A stretch of DNA of 64,000 bases from positions 930,001 through 994,000 of the forward strand of contig NZ_CP114015.1 in assembly GCF_026898095.1 (NCBI RefSeq), given 5' to 3'. The stretch is from Arthrobacter sp. ATA002. Lineage in GTDB: Bacteria; Actinomycetota; Actinomycetes; Actinomycetales; Micrococcaceae. Position numbers and translations under genes: made by a program. How positions within the stretch are numbered: position 1 is the stretch's first letter; every line of letters starts with the position of its first letter. Below the pieces are notes generated by a model. The model was not told where the DNA came from. It ran no database searches and worked only from the letters and a program-made list of their open reading frames with translations. Of this stretch, positions 28,029 through 37,913 are shown piece after piece.

Positions 28029-28597
28029 TGACTGAGACTGTCACCAAGACCGTCCCCCGTCTGAAGACCCGCTACGCAGCGGAGATCAAGCAGACCCTGC
28101 AGGACGAATTCAACTACGCGAACGTCAACCAGGTTCCCCGCCTTGTCAAGGTTGTTGTGAACATGGGTGTTGGAGACGCCGCCAAGGACTCCAAGCTCAT
28201 TGACGGCGCCGTCAAGGACCTGACCCAGATCACGGGCCAGAAGCCGCAGGTCACGAAGGCCCGCAAGTCGATCGCTCAGTTCAAGCTGCGCGAAGGCATG
28301 CCCATCGGCTGCCACGCAACTCTGCGCGGAGACCGCATGTGGGAATTCGTCGACCGCCTGGTCACTCTGGCGCTGCCGCGTATCCGCGACTTCCGCGGCC
28401 TCAACGGCAAGCAGTTCGACGGCAACGGCAACTACACGTTCGGTCTGACCGAGCAGTCGATGTTCCACGAAATCGATCAGGACAAGATCGACCGCGTTCG
28501 CGGCATGGACATCACCGTGGTTACCACCGCAAAGACCGATGACGAGGGACGCGCGCTGCTGAAGGCGCTCGGCTTCCCGTTTACATCCGAAGATTAA
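28028..28597 (+). CDS. rplE: 50S ribosomal protein L5
   Basis: L5 binds 5S rRNA. The protein has 189 residues. Conserved segments include [31 protein letters not shown] and [18 protein letters not shown]. It is followed by a 90-base gap where some actinobacteria carry rpsN; none is present here. Confidence 0.98.
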   Translation: MTETVTKTVPRLKTRYAAEIKQTLQDEFNYANVNQVPRLVKVVVNMGVGDAAKDSKLIDGAVKDLTQITGQKPQVTKARKSIAQFKLREGMPIGCHATLRGDRMWEFVDRLVTLALPRIRDFRGLNGKQFDGNGNYTFGLTEQSMFHEIDQDKIDRVRGMDITVVTTAKTDDEGRALLKALGFPFTSED

Positions 28598-28687
28598 TTA
28601 CTACGTAACAGGTCCGACGGACTTCCGTTCAGGTGCGCCCGGACGCGGACTCCGCAGGAAACCGTTACGAGGGAGGGCAAGAGCCCA

Positions 28688-29086
28688 ATGACAATGACAG
28701 ATCCTGTCGCAGACATGCTTACGCGTCTGCGCAATGCAAACTCGGCATATCACGACACCGTGTCCATGCCTTACAGCAAGCTCAAGGCACGTGTTGCTGA
28801 CATCCTGAAGGCCGAGGGCTACATTGCCGGCTGGAAGGAAGAAGAGGCCGTCGTCGGCAAGAAGCTGACCCTTGATCTCAAATTCGGTCCGAACCGCGAG
28901 CGTTCCATCGCCGGCGTGCGTCGTATCTCCAAGCCCGGTCTGCGCGTTTACGCAAAGTCCACGAACCTGCCGCGTGTTCTCGGCGGTTTGGGCATCGCAA
29001 TCCTGTCGACGTCGTCAGGTCTCCTGACCGACCGCCAGGCCGCCAAGAAGGGTGTAGGTGGGGAAGTCCTCGCCTACGTCTGGTAG
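28688..29086 (+). CDS. rpsH: 30S ribosomal protein S8
   Basis: S8 binds the central domain of 16S rRNA and represses the spc operon in E. coli. The protein has 132 residues. ATG 28688 and ATG 28694 are both possible; the first lies closer to the GAGGGAGGG ribosome site (28671-28679). [20 protein letters not shown] is the conserved C-terminal RNA-binding motif. Confidence 0.97.
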   Translation: MTMTDPVADMLTRLRNANSAYHDTVSMPYSKLKARVADILKAEGYIAGWKEEEAVVGKKLTLDLKFGPNRERSIAGVRRISKPGLRVYAKSTNLPRVLGGLGIAILSTSSGLLTDRQAAKKGVGGEVLAYVW

Positions 29087-29104
29087 CAGGGAAGGGAAAG
29101 AAAA

Positions 29105-29641
29105 ATGTCACGTATTGGACGTCTGCCCATCCCGGTTCCTGCCGGAGTAGATATCACCGTCAACGGTGACCTCGTATCCGTCAAGGGTGCCAAGGGCGAG
29201 CTGAGCCACACTGTGCCCAGCCCGATCACTGTCACGCTTGAGGACGGCACCATCACGGTCGCCCGCCCGAATGACGAGCGCGAATCCCGTTCCCTCCACG
29301 GCCTGACCCGCACCCTGATCAGCAACATGATCACCGGTGTGACCGAAGGCTACAAGAAGGACCTGGAAATCGTCGGCACCGGTTACCGCGTGCAGGCCAA
29401 GGGCGCGGACCTCGAGTTCGCCCTGGGCTACAGCCACCCGGTTCCGGTCACGGCACCCGAAGGCATCACGCTTACCGTCGTGGGTCCCACGAAGGTCACA
29501 GTGTCCGGCATCGACAAGCAGCAGGTGGGCGAGGTTTCGGCCAACATCCGCAAGCTGCGCAAGCCCGATCCTTACAAGGGCAAGGGTATTCGTTATGCCG
29601 GCGAGATTGTCCGCCGCAAGGTCGGAAAGGCTGGTAAGTAA
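29105..29641 (+). CDS. rplF: 50S ribosomal protein L6
   Basis: L6 lies near the sarcin-ricin loop. The protein has 178 residues from ATG 29105 after GGGAAAGAA. The conserved [22 protein letters not shown]-terminal segment is intact. rplR starts two bases after the stop. Confidence 0.98.
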   Translation: MSRIGRLPIPVPAGVDITVNGDLVSVKGAKGELSHTVPSPITVTLEDGTITVARPNDERESRSLHGLTRTLISNMITGVTEGYKKDLEIVGTGYRVQAKGADLEFALGYSHPVPVTAPEGITLTVVGPTKVTVSGIDKQQVGEVSANIRKLRKPDPYKGKGIRYAGEIVRRKVGKAGK

Positions 29642-29643
29642 CC

Positions 29644-30027
29644 ATGGCCATCAGCATTAATAAGAAGCGCAATTCCAAGAGCAAGTCGGCTGCCCGCAGC
29701 CGCCGCCAGCTTCGCATCCGCAAGCGGATCTCCGGTACCGCGGCTCGTCCGCGCCTGGTGGTCAACCGCTCGGCCCGCCACGTATTCGTCCAGGTTGTCG
29801 ATGACACCCGCGGCGTTACCGTTGCCTCGGCTTCCACCATGGAAGCAGACCTGCGCGCACTGGAAGGCGACAAAACCGCCAAGTCCAAGCGTGTAGGCGA
29901 GCTCGTTGCAGAACGTGCCAAGGCTGCCGGCGTCGAAGCCGTTGTCTTTGACCGAGGCGGCAACCGTTACCACGGCCGCATCGCGGCCGTTGCCGACGGC
30001 GCACGTGAAGGTGGGCTGTCACTGTGA
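29644..30027 (+). CDS. rplR: 50S ribosomal protein L18
   Basis: L18 binds 5S rRNA with L5. The protein has 127 residues. [20 protein letters not shown] and the C-terminal [20 protein letters not shown] are family hallmarks. The stop overlaps the rpsE GTG start (GTGA). Confidence 0.98.
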   Translation: MAISINKKRNSKSKSAARSRRQLRIRKRISGTAARPRLVVNRSARHVFVQVVDDTRGVTVASASTMEADLRALEGDKTAKSKRVGELVAERAKAAGVEAVVFDRGGNRYHGRIAAVADGAREGGLSL

Positions 30028-30734
30028 CCGAGGTTAACAAGGAAAAGGAAAACCAGGTGACTGAAGCTACAGCTGCGCAGGCAACTGAGACCAAGGACGC
30101 CGCAGCTCCCGCCACTGACGACCGCCGCGGCGGCCGCAAGGGCGAGCAGCGCTCCGACCGTGGAGGCCGCGGCGAACGCGGCGGCCGCGGTGGCCGCGAC
30201 GGCGGACGCAACGATGAGAAGGACAAGTTCATTGAACGCGTCGTGACCATCAACCGCGTTGCCAAGGTAGTCAAGGGTGGTCGTCGCTTCAGCTTCACCG
30301 CCCTGGTGGTTGTCGGAGACGGCAACGGCATGGTTGGTGTCGGTTACGGCAAGGCCAAGGAAGTTCCCTCCGCTATCGCCAAGGCCGTTGAAGAAGCCAA
30401 GAAGACTTTCTTCCGCGTCCCGCGCATCGGTGGAACCGTTCCCCACCTGGTCCAGGGCGAAGCTGCTGCAGGCGTTGTCCTGCTGCGTCCGGCTTCCCCG
30501 GGTACCGGTGTTATCGCTGGTGGTCCGGTCCGCGCCATTCTCGAATGCGCCGGAATCCACGACGTGCTGTCCAAGTCGCTCGGGTCCTCCAACGCCATCA
30601 ACATCGTGCACGCCACGGTTGATGCGCTGAAGCGCCTCGAAGAGCCGCAGGCAGTGGCTGCACGCCGCGGCCTGCCGCTGGACGAGGTTGTGCCTGCCGC
30701 GATGCTCCGCAACATGCAGAAGGCAGGTGCCTGA
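30024..30734 (+). CDS. rpsE: 30S ribosomal protein S5 with RG-rich N-terminus
   Basis: S5 takes part in decoding fidelity. GTG 30024 gives 236 residues. A second GTG at 30057 has a better ribosome site (AAGGAAAAGGAAAA) and would remove 11 residues; either is possible. Residues about 30-67 are rich in Arg, Gly and Asp ([16 protein letters not shown]), so the protein is longer than the 167-residue E. coli form. The S5 core follows, with [20 protein letters not shown] conserved. Confidence 0.96.
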   Translation: MTEVNKEKENQVTEATAAQATETKDAAAPATDDRRGGRKGEQRSDRGGRGERGGRGGRDGGRNDEKDKFIERVVTINRVAKVVKGGRRFSFTALVVVGDGNGMVGVGYGKAKEVPSAIAKAVEEAKKTFFRVPRIGGTVPHLVQGEAAAGVVLLRPASPGTGVIAGGPVRAILECAGIHDVLSKSLGSSNAINIVHATVDALKRLEEPQAVAARRGLPLDEVVPAAMLRNMQKAGA

Positions 30735-30946
30735 TGACTACTCCGAAGAACGTTGCCGTCAGCACGGCAACACTGAAGATCACCCAGATTAAGTCCACCA
30801 TCGGTGGTAAGCAGAATCAGAAGGACACGCTGCGCTCACTGGGCCTGCGGCACATCGGTGCTACCACCGTTCGTACCGCCGACGCCGTGACTGTTGGCAT
30901 GATCAACACGGTTCCGCACCTCGTGAAGGTTGAGGAGGCGAATTAA
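30734..30946 (+). CDS. rpmD: 50S ribosomal protein L30
   Basis: L30 is a small 50S protein absent from some bacteria. The protein has 70 residues with [20 protein letters not shown] and the C-terminal [14 protein letters not shown]. The start shares one base with the rpsE stop. Confidence 0.97.
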   Translation: MTTPKNVAVSTATLKITQIKSTIGGKQNQKDTLRSLGLRHIGATTVRTADAVTVGMINTVPHLVKVEEAN

Positions 30947-30947
30947 C

Positions 30948-31412
30948 ATGGCCGAAGATAACAACAACGAACACGCGCTGAAGGTTCACCACCTGCGTCC
31001 GGCACCCGGTGCCAAGACGGCCAAGACCCGTGTTGGCCGTGGTGAAGGTTCCAAGGGTAAGACGGCCGGCCGCGGTATGAAGGGCACCAAGGCCCGCTAC
31101 CAGGTCAAGGCCGGATTCGCAGGCGGGCAGCTGCCGCTGCACATGCGCCTGCCGAAGCTTCGCGGCTTCAAGAACCCGTTCCGCGTCGAGTTCCAGGTAG
31201 TAAACCTGGACCGCATCTCGGAGCTGTTCCCCGAAGGCGGCGACATCACTGTTGCCGACCTGGTGGCCAAGGGTGCTGTTCGCAAGAACCAGCCCGTCAA
31301 GGTCCTGGGCACCGGCGACATCACCGTCAAGGTGAACGTCACGGCCGATGCCTTCTCCGCCAGTGCGGCAGAGAAGATTGCCGCAGCAGGCGGAACGACC
31401 ACGGCGCTCTAA
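30948..31412 (+). CDS. rplO: 50S ribosomal protein L15
   Basis: L15 joins late in 50S assembly. ATG 30948 after TGAGGAGG gives 154 residues. The glycine-rich [21 protein letters not shown] segment is present in slightly variant form. It is the last gene of the spc block before a U-tract terminator. Confidence 0.97.
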   Translation: MAEDNNNEHALKVHHLRPAPGAKTAKTRVGRGEGSKGKTAGRGMKGTKARYQVKAGFAGGQLPLHMRLPKLRGFKNPFRVEFQVVNLDRISELFPEGGDITVADLVAKGAVRKNQPVKVLGTGDITVKVNVTADAFSASAAEKIAAAGGTTTAL

Positions 31413-31498
31413 GCACCGTGTCCGTTTTGTGCAACGACGGCGGGCGGCCGGGAAACCGGCCCCCGGCGGTCGTCTGCGCAGCGATCAGGACAGGCACT

Positions 31499-31547
31499 AA
31501 ACTCCAGGCGGGCCGCACTGCGGTCCGCCCGGAGTTTAGTTTTGTTT
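31499..31547 (+). terminator. spc operon terminator
   Basis: AAACTCC (31499-31505) pairs with GGAGTTT (31531-31537) around an inner GC-rich stem, followed by AGTTTTGTTT. This is one of the few hairpins in the window with a real U tract. It implies that secY is transcribed separately. Confidence 0.85.
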
Positions 31548-31599
31548 AAGGCACTACAACGCCGCGGGCTTCGTTAACGTTCTACGGGGCTTGAGCGGA

Positions 31600-31605
31600 T
31601 AGACT
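31600..31605 (+). promoter_or_regulatory. candidate -10 box for secY-adk-map
   Basis: TAGACT lies 58 bases before secY and after the spc terminator. Only poor -35 matches are seen (TTAACG, 20 bases upstream). Confidence 0.45.
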
Positions 31606-31663
31606 CTGTTTTTGTTACCAGTCCAATCGGACCACCTACTTCAGATCTCATTCAGGAGGACGC

Positions 31664-32974
31664 TTGCTTAGCGCTATTGGCCGGGCTTTCCGGACGCCAG
31701 ACCTGCGACGCAAGCTGTTGTTTACGCTGGGAATCATCACTATCTTCCGCATGGGTGCTTTTATCCCGGCCCCGGGTGTTGACTACGGCAATGTGCAGCA
31801 GTGCTTGGCTCTGGGTGCCACTTCGGGTGGCCTCTACGAATTCGTTAACCTTTTTAGCGGCGGCGCCCTGCTGCAGGTCTCCATCTTTGCCCTGGGCATC
31901 ATGCCGTACATCACTGCCAGCATCATCGTTCAGCTGCTGCGCGTCGTGATTCCCCACTTCCAGGCACTCTACGAGGAAGGCGCACAGGGCCAGTCCAAGC
32001 TGACGCAGTACACGCGGTACCTGACGATCGCGCTCGGCCTCCTCAATGCCACCACCGTCGTGTCCCTGGCCCGCACCGGAGCCCTCTTCAACAACACCTG
32101 CTCCGTGCCGATCATCCCCGACGACAACATCATCACCGTCCTGCTGCTGATCATCACGCTGACCGCCGGTACCGGCCTCATTATGTGGATGGGCGAACTG
32201 GTCACTGAAAAGGGTGTCGGCAACGGTATGTCCCTGCTGATCTTTACCTCCATCGCCGCAGGATTCCCCAGCTCGCTCGGGGCCATCCTCAGCGCCCAGG
32301 GCTGGACGGTTTTCCTCGCCGTCATCGGCGTCGGCGTCCTGGTGGTCGCCCTCGTGATCTTCGTCGAGCAGTCGCAGCGGCGCATCCCGGTGCAGTACGC
32401 CAAGCGCATGGTCGGGCGGCGGACCGTCGGCGGCACCAACACCTACATCCCGATCAAGGTGAACATGGCCGGGGTTATCCCCGTCATCTTCGCGTCGTCG
32501 ATGCTGTACCTGCCGTCGCTGGTTGCCCAGTTCAACACCCCCGCCACCGGAACTCCGCCGGAATGGGTGGTCTGGATCAACAACTACCTCACCAGCGGAG
32601 ACCATCCCTTCTACATGGCGGTCTACTTCCTGCTGATCGTGTTCTTTACGTACTTCTACGTGTCGATCACGTTCAACCCGGAGGAAGTCTCCGAGAACAT
32701 GAAGAAATACGGCGGCTTCATCCCCGGCATCCGGGCCGGCCGCCCCACCGCCGAGTACCTGCAGTACGTGCTCTCGCGCATTACCCTGCCCGGCGCCCTC
32801 TACCTGGGCTTTGTAGCCCTGATTCCGTTGATTGCTCTGGTGCTGGTCGGAGCGAACGCGAACTTCCCGTTCGGCGGAACCTCGATCCTCATCATGGTTG
32901 GTGTGGGACTCGAAACAGTCAAACAGATCGACGCGCAACTGCAGCAACGTCACTACGAAGGGTTATTGCGATGA
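31664..32974 (+). CDS. secY: preprotein translocase channel SecY
   Basis: SecY is the membrane channel of the Sec system. The start is TTG 31664, directly after AGGAGGA, giving 436 residues opening MLSAIGRAFRTPDLRRKLLF. About ten membrane helices are visible. ALGIMPYITASIIVQLL (plug/TM2 region) and FFTYFYVSITFNPEEVSENMKKYGG-type cytosolic loop segments are conserved. The stop overlaps the adk start (ATGA). Confidence 0.97.
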   Translation: MLSAIGRAFRTPDLRRKLLFTLGIITIFRMGAFIPAPGVDYGNVQQCLALGATSGGLYEFVNLFSGGALLQVSIFALGIMPYITASIIVQLLRVVIPHFQALYEEGAQGQSKLTQYTRYLTIALGLLNATTVVSLARTGALFNNTCSVPIIPDDNIITVLLLIITLTAGTGLIMWMGELVTEKGVGNGMSLLIFTSIAAGFPSSLGAILSAQGWTVFLAVIGVGVLVVALVIFVEQSQRRIPVQYAKRMVGRRTVGGTNTYIPIKVNMAGVIPVIFASSMLYLPSLVAQFNTPATGTPPEWVVWINNYLTSGDHPFYMAVYFLLIVFFTYFYVSITFNPEEVSENMKKYGGFIPGIRAGRPTAEYLQYVLSRITLPGALYLGFVALIPLIALVLVGANANFPFGGTSILIMVGVGLETVKQIDAQLQQRHYEGLLR

Positions 32975-33543
32975 CAAGAATGCTCATTATCGGGCCGCCC
33001 GGCGCCGGTAAAGGTACCCAGGCCGCCCGAATCTCGGACCGGCTTGGAGTCACTGCAATCTCCACGGGGGACATCTTCCGCGCCAACGTCAAGAACGAGA
33101 CCCCGCTGGGCCTTGAGGCCAAGAAGTACATCGACGCCGGTAACTTCGTTCCCGACAGCGTCACCAATGACATGGTGCGCGCCCGCCTGATGGAAGAGGA
33201 CGCGGCCGACGGCTTCCTCCTGGACGGTTATCCGCGCACAGCAGCACAGGTGCGGGAACTGGATGACATCCTGGCCAGCAAGGGCCAGAAGCTCGACGTC
33301 GTACTCCAGCTGACCGCTGACGACGAAGAACTCGTCGAACGCCTGCTCAAGCGCTCCGAAATCGAAGGCCGTGCCGATGACAACGAGGACGTTATCCGGC
33401 ACCGTCTGGACCTCTATAAGGCCCAGACCGCCGACGTCGTCGCGAGCTATGACAACCGCGGGATCGTCGCGCGGGTGGACGGGCTGGGCGGCATCGACGA
33501 TGTCACCGAACGCGTCATGGAAGTCCTCAAGGATATTAGCTAA
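32971..33543 (+). CDS. adk: adenylate kinase, short-LID type
   Basis: It interconverts ATP plus AMP and two ADP. ATG 32971 gives 190 residues. The P-loop is GPPGAGKGTQAARIS, the NMP-binding region is STGDIFRANV, and DGYPRTAAQV is conserved. The LID is short and has no zinc cysteines. It is translationally coupled to secY. Confidence 0.97.
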   Translation: MTRMLIIGPPGAGKGTQAARISDRLGVTAISTGDIFRANVKNETPLGLEAKKYIDAGNFVPDSVTNDMVRARLMEEDAADGFLLDGYPRTAAQVRELDDILASKGQKLDVVLQLTADDEELVERLLKRSEIEGRADDNEDVIRHRLDLYKAQTADVVASYDNRGIVARVDGLGGIDDVTERVMEVLKDIS

Positions 33544-33558
33544 AGAGTTAGAAGAGAT

Positions 33559-34389
33559 ATGTTCGGCCAGCCTCGAATCCAGTACAAAACCAACGCGCAG
33601 ATGCGCACCATGCGTGAAGCCGGCCTTGTGCTGATTCGTGCGCTGGACGCGGCCGCAGCGTCCGCGGTGGCGGGCGCAACCACCGCGGACCTTGACGCGG
33701 CCTTCGCGGGCGTGCTCAAGGAAGCCGGGGCCACCTCGAACTTCCTCGGCTATCACGGCTACCCGGCCACGGTCTGCGTGTCCGTGAATGAGGAAGTCGT
33801 CCACGGCATCCCGGGGGAGAGGGTCCTCAAAGACGGGGACATCCTCTCCATCGACGGTGGCGCGGTAGTTGACGGATGGCACTCGGACTCAGCTCGCACC
33901 GTGATTGTCGGAACCGCGGATCCGGCGGACCAGCGGCTCTCCGACGTGACGGAACAGGCCATGTGGCACGGCATCGCTGCCGCAGCCAAAGGACGTTTCG
34001 TTGGTGACATCGGTGCTGCCATCGATGACTACGTCTCCGGCGTGCCGGGCAAACCGCTGGGAATCCTGGAGGACTACGTGGGTCACGGCATCGGCACCGA
34101 AATGCACCAGGCACCGGACGTGCTGAACTACCGGACCTCGCATAACGGACCCAAGCTCCGGCCGGGGCTGTGCCTGGCCATCGAGCCGATGCTGGTGCGC
34201 GGCGGGATCGATACGGTCACCCTGGAGGACGATTGGACGGTCATTACCACCGACGGTTCCCGGGCGTCCCAGTGGGAACATTCGGTCGCGATCCACGACA
34301 AGGGCGTTTGGGTCCTCACCTCGCCCGACGGCGGAGCGTCACGGCTTGCGCCGCTGGGCGTTACCCCGGCCCCCATTCCCGGGGACTAG
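33559..34389 (+). CDS. map: type I methionine aminopeptidase
   Basis: It removes the initiator methionine. The protein has 276 residues. The five metal ligands are visible: two Asp (SIDGGAVVDGWHSDSA region), His in GHGIGTEMHQAP, Glu in AIEPML, and Glu in SQWEHSVAI. The secY-adk-map order is the classic one. The first ~15 residues are a family-typical short extension. Confidence 0.96.
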   Translation: MFGQPRIQYKTNAQMRTMREAGLVLIRALDAAAASAVAGATTADLDAAFAGVLKEAGATSNFLGYHGYPATVCVSVNEEVVHGIPGERVLKDGDILSIDGGAVVDGWHSDSARTVIVGTADPADQRLSDVTEQAMWHGIAAAAKGRFVGDIGAAIDDYVSGVPGKPLGILEDYVGHGIGTEMHQAPDVLNYRTSHNGPKLRPGLCLAIEPMLVRGGIDTVTLEDDWTVITTDGSRASQWEHSVAIHDKGVWVLTSPDGGASRLAPLGVTPAPIPGD

Positions 34390-34437
34390 CCTTCGGAAAG
34401 GCAGGCATGCCGCGCTGCGCCCCTCCGGCTCAGAGGA

Positions 34438-34467
34438 TTTAACTTATTGGGCACTGTCGAGTACAGT
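34438..34467 (+). promoter_or_regulatory. candidate promoter for infA-rpmJ
   Basis: TTTAAC (34438-34443) and TACAGT (34462-34467) are separated by 18 bases. It lies in the 254-base gap between map and infA, which holds no gene. The leader would be about 170 bases. Confidence 0.5.
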
Positions 34468-34643
34468 TATCTGTTGGTTGTCTCTACATTCGTGCCCTTT
34501 TCCAAGGACGCCGGCCGTCTCAAAACGGCCTGCCGCGCGGTTGCCGCGCAGAAACACTGCGGAAACCCACAGGGCGTGCCGGGAGAGCCAAAGACATAAA
34601 CCGTCCTTCGTGCATACGGAGGACACAGACGTTAGCGGAGGAT

Positions 34644-34865
34644 ATGGCCAAGAAAGACGGCGTCATTGAGATTGAGGGCTCGGTCAACGAAGCCCTGCCC
34701 AACGCGATGTTCCGCGTTGAGCTGGCCAACGGCCACATTGTGCTCGCACACATCTCGGGAAAGATGCGTCAACACTACATTCGCATCCTCCCCGGAGACC
34801 GCGTTGTGGTGGAACTTAGCCCGTACGACCTCACCCGGGGCCGTATCGTCTACCGCTACAAGTAA
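34644..34865 (+). CDS. infA: translation initiation factor IF-1
   Basis: IF-1 blocks the A site during initiation. The protein has 73 residues and an OB fold. It opens [20 protein letters not shown], and the C-terminus is [11 protein letters not shown]. Size and sequence are normal. Confidence 0.98.
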   Translation: MAKKDGVIEIEGSVNEALPNAMFRVELANGHIVLAHISGKMRQHYIRILPGDRVVVELSPYDLTRGRIVYRYK

Positions 34866-34951
34866 GAACCGCTGCACCTGCAGGCAGCGTCCCGAACAAA
34901 GGGGGCGCCGGCTGCGTGCGGCCCAACCCTGCAACCACGCAAAGGATAACC

Positions 34952-35065
34952 ATGAAGGTCCAGCCGAGCGTCAAGCAGATCTGCGATAAGTGCAAGGTGA
35001 TTCGCCGTAACGGTCGAGTCATGGTGATCTGCGAGAACCCGCGCCACAAGCAGCGCCAGGGCTAA
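34952..35065 (+). CDS. rpmJ: 50S ribosomal protein L36
   Basis: L36 is a 37-residue zinc protein opening [19 protein letters not shown]. The zinc ligands C11, C14, C27 and H32 (C-x2-C-x12-C-x4-H) are all present, so this is the zinc-binding form. It has an AAAGGA ribosome site ten bases before ATG 34952. It lies in its usual place between infA and rpsM. Confidence 0.97.
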   Translation: MKVQPSVKQICDKCKVIRRNGRVMVICENPRHKQRQG

Positions 35066-35145
35066 TTTCCTGCTTTCAGGGACAGCCCACGCGTAGTAGT
35101 AGTAAATGAATATGGCAGTGCAGCGTTGATACGCGTAGCGCATAC

Positions 35146-35165
35146 CCCCGGCCCGGAGGCCGGGG
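35146..35165 (+). terminator. hairpin between rpmJ and rpsM
   Basis: CCCCGGCC-CGGA-GGCCGGGG forms a perfect 8-bp stem in the 160-base gap before rpsM. It could terminate, or stabilise the mRNA. Confidence 0.4.
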
Positions 35166-35225
35166 ACCTGGCAACAGGGATGCACTGCTTCAGACCTCCG
35201 GTGACACAAAAGGAGAACCGCCGAT

Positions 35226-35603
35226 ATGGCACGTCTCGCTGGCGTTGACATTCCCCGCGAAAAGCGGGTTGTGATTGCGCTTACTTATATCTACGGCGTG
35301 GGTAAGACCCGTGCAGACCAGACCCTGGCAGAGACCGGCATCAGCCCGGACACTCGCGTCAAGGACCTCACGGATGCTGAGCTCGTTCAGCTGCGTGACT
35401 ACATCGAGGGCAACTTCAAGGTTGAGGGTGACCTCCGCCGCGAGGTAGCCGCCGACATTCGCCGCAAGGTTGAAATCGGCAGCTACCAGGGTATCCGCCA
35501 CCGTCGCGGCATGCCCGTTCACGGCCAGCGCACGAAGACCAACGCTCGTACCCGCAAGGGCCCGAAGCGTACGGTTGCCGGTAAGAAGAAGGCCGCCCGC
35601 TAA
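35226..35603 (+). CDS. rpsM: 30S ribosomal protein S13
   Basis: S13 contacts the 50S subunit and P-site tRNA. The protein has 125 residues, opening [20 protein letters not shown]. The C-terminal [20 protein letters not shown] is the conserved tRNA-contacting tail. A clear AAAGGAGAA ribosome site precedes it. Confidence 0.98.
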   Translation: MARLAGVDIPREKRVVIALTYIYGVGKTRADQTLAETGISPDTRVKDLTDAELVQLRDYIEGNFKVEGDLRREVAADIRRKVEIGSYQGIRHRRGMPVHGQRTKTNARTRKGPKRTVAGKKKAAR

Positions 35604-35668
35604 ACACAGCGGTGTGAGGCCACGGCCCTAAACGGGCCACCTAAACCAAACTCTTTGTAGGAGAAGTA

Positions 35669-36070
35669 ATGCCCCCCAAGACTCGTGGAGCGGTCCGCAA
35701 ACCGCGTCGCAAGGATAAGAAGAATATTGCGCTTGGCCAGGCGCATATCAAGAGCACCTTTAACAACACCATCGTGTCCATCACGGACCCCTCCGGTGCT
35801 GTTATCTCATGGGCTTCCGCCGGTGAGGTTGGCTTCAAGGGCTCGCGTAAGTCCACCCCGTTCGCCGCGCAGATGGCTGCTGAAGCCGCTGCAAAGCGCG
35901 CCCAGGAGCACGGCGTCCGCAAGGTCGACGTCTTCGTGAAGGGCCCGGGTTCCGGCCGCGAAACCGCGATCCGTTCGCTTCAGGCCACCGGCCTGGAGGT
36001 TGGCTCCATTTCGGACGTCACCCCGAGCGCGCACAACGGCTGCCGTCCCCCGAAGCGCCGCCGCGTCTAA
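35669..36070 (+). CDS. rpsK: 30S ribosomal protein S11
   Basis: S11 lies on the 30S platform. The protein has 133 residues. [20 protein letters not shown] and the C-terminal [16 protein letters not shown] are hallmarks. In many bacteria rpsD follows; here rpoA follows directly. Confidence 0.98.
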   Translation: MPPKTRGAVRKPRRKDKKNIALGQAHIKSTFNNTIVSITDPSGAVISWASAGEVGFKGSRKSTPFAAQMAAEAAAKRAQEHGVRKVDVFVKGPGSGRETAIRSLQATGLEVGSISDVTPSAHNGCRPPKRRRV

Positions 36071-36100
36071 GCAGCACTTGCGGTTCCGGTAATATCCGGC

Positions 36101-36130
36101 GGGCGGTCCACCCTTTGGGGCGGGCCGCCC
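36101..36130 (+). terminator. hairpin between rpsK and rpoA
   Basis: A 13-bp stem with one mismatch and one G-U pair has a TTT-containing loop and no U tract. It lies in a 187-base gap and could tune rpoA levels relative to the ribosomal proteins. Confidence 0.5.
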
Positions 36131-36257
36131 ATCGGACGCCTCCGGCTCCGGGCACGTGGCTGTTAAGCCGTCCAAGACGCCCGCGGAAGACCCGTCGTCG
36201 TCGTTTCCACCATTTGTGTTGCGTCATATAGCGGACGCTCGCTGAAAGGAAATGCAA

Positions 36258-37267
36258 GTGCTCATTGCACAGCGCCCCACCCTCACTGAAGAAGTCGTAG
36301 CCGACAACCGTTCACGGTTCATCATCGAGCCGCTGGAACCCGGTTTCGGCTACACCCTGGGTAACTCCCTCCGCCGTACGCTCCTGTCCTCGATCCCCGG
36401 TGCTGCAGTAACCAGCATTCGGATCGACGGCGTGCTGCACGAGTTCACCACGGTTCCGGGCGTGAAGGAAGATGTCACCGAGATCATCCTGAACGTGAAG
36501 AACCTGTCGGTCTCCTCCGAGCACGACGAACCCGTTGTCGCCTACCTGCGCAAGCAGGGTCCCGGCGTCGTGACGGCTGCGGACATTGCTCCGCCGGCCG
36601 GCGTGGAGTTCCACAACCCGGATCTGCACATTGCCACGCTCAATTCGAAGGGCAAGTTCGAGCTCGAACTGACCATCGAACGCGGCCGCGGCTACGTTTC
36701 CGCTAGCCAGAACAAGTCCGGTGACCAGGAGATCGGCCGTATTCCGGTTGACTCCATCTACTCGCCGGTCCTGAAGGTCACCTTCCGCGTGGAGGCTACC
36801 CGTGTTGAACAGCGCACCGACTTCGATCGCCTGATCGTTGACGTTGAAACCAAGGATGCCATTGCACCGCGCGACGCCGTCGCCTCTGCCGGCACCACCC
36901 TGGTTGAGCTGTTTGGCCTGGCCCGTGAACTGAACAGCGCCGCTGAAGGTATCGAAATCGGTCCGAGCCCCACGGATGCCGCACTGGCAGCCGACATGGC
37001 CCTGCCGATCGAAGACCTCGAGCTGACTGTGCGTTCCTACAACTGCCTCAAGCGTGAAGGCATCCACACTGTGGGTGAACTCGTTGCCCGCTCCGAGGCT
37101 GACCTGATGGACATTCGCAACTTCGGTGCAAAGTCCATTGATGAGGTAAAGGCAAAGCTGGTCGAGCTCGGTCTGTCCCTGAAGGATTCCCCTCCGGGTT
37201 TGATCTGGCCGCCCGTGCCGCAGCTATTGAAGAGGACGAGTCCGAATACTCGGACGACGAGCTCTAA
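36258..37267 (+). CDS. rpoA: RNA polymerase alpha subunit, apparent 1-base deletion near the end
   Basis: Alpha dimerises to start polymerase assembly, and its C-terminal domain binds UP elements and activators. GTG 36258 ([20 protein letters not shown]) is eight bases after AAAGGA; ATG 36252 is too close to it. The C-terminal domain helices ([20 protein letters not shown]) are intact. After SLKDSPPG the frame fails. One extra base at the GGGTTT run (37197-37201) restores [22 protein letters not shown] and TAA 37265-37267, 336 residues. As given, the frame runs on to 37355 and through the start of rplQ. Confidence 0.93.
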
Positions 37268-37332
37268 CACACGCAAAATTTTGCTGTCCGGACCTGTTGG
37301 CTCCGTACGGCACCGTTTGAGGAGAAAATGTA

Positions 37333-37875
37333 ATGCCTACACCCACCAAGGGTAAGCGCCTCGGAGGCAGCCCGGCCCACCAGCGCCTGATGCTGGCGAA
37401 CCTGGCCGCCCAGCTGTTCGAGCACAAGCAGATCACCACCACGGTGACGAAGGCCAAGCGTCTGCGTCCCTACGCCGAGCGCCTGATCACGTTCGCAAAG
37501 CGCGGAGACCTGTCTTCCCGCCGCCGCGTCCTGGGTCTGATCTCGGACAAGGGTATTGTCCACGAGCTCTTCACTGACATTGCTCCGGCAGTCGAGAAGC
37601 GCGACGGCGGCTACACCCGCATCACCAAGATCGGCAACCGCAAGGGCGACAACGCTCCCATGGCTGTCATCGAACTGGTTCTCGAGCCCGTCTCTGCCAA
37701 GCAGGCTGTCGTGGCCGAGGCCGAAACCGCAGCAGCCGTGGCTGCTCCGGCACCGGTCGAGGAATCCGCTGAGTCCGCCGACTCGGCTGAATCCGCCGAT
37801 TCTGCTGAGTCCGCCGATTCCGCTGAGTCTGCTGATTCCGCTGACGAAGCAGTGGAGGCCGAAGAGAAGAAGTAA
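37333..37875 (+). CDS. rplQ: 50S ribosomal protein L17 with acidic repeat tail
   Basis: L17 lies near the tunnel exit. The core (residues 1-120) opens [20 protein letters not shown]. The protein has 180 residues because of an acidic tail from about residue 135 that contains four ESADSA repeats. Acidic L17 tails are common in actinobacteria. A U-tract terminator follows at 37924. Confidence 0.97.
   Translation: MPTPTKGKRLGGSPAHQRLMLANLAAQLFEHKQITTTVTKAKRLRPYAERLITFAKRGDLSSRRRVLGLISDKGIVHELFTDIAPAVEKRDGGYTRITKIGNRKGDNAPMAVIELVLEPVSAKQAVVAEAETAAAVAAPAPVEESAESADSAESADSAESADSAESADSADEAVEAEEKK
37771..37842 (+). repeat. four 18-bp tandem repeats in rplQ
   Basis: Four copies of an 18-base unit encode E-S-A-D-S-A each. 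They differ mostly at third positions, so the repeat is kept at the protein level. A half copy (GAATCCGCT) precedes them. Confidence 0.85.
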
Positions 37876-37900
37876 TTCTTCGCTTCGCTCCCGTGTCCCT

Positions 37901-37906
37901 TAATAT
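37901..37906 (+). promoter_or_regulatory. -10 box for leaderless truA transcript
   Basis: TAATAT is followed by seven bases and ATG 37914, so a transcript from it would start on the truA start codon. No -35 stands out. Confidence 0.4.
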
Positions 37907-37913
37907 TGAGGAC

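Noticed and set aside
28598-28687. A short rpsN gene between rplE and rpsH
   Set aside because: The 90-base gap is too short for S14, and no zinc-type CxxC pattern occurs in any frame.
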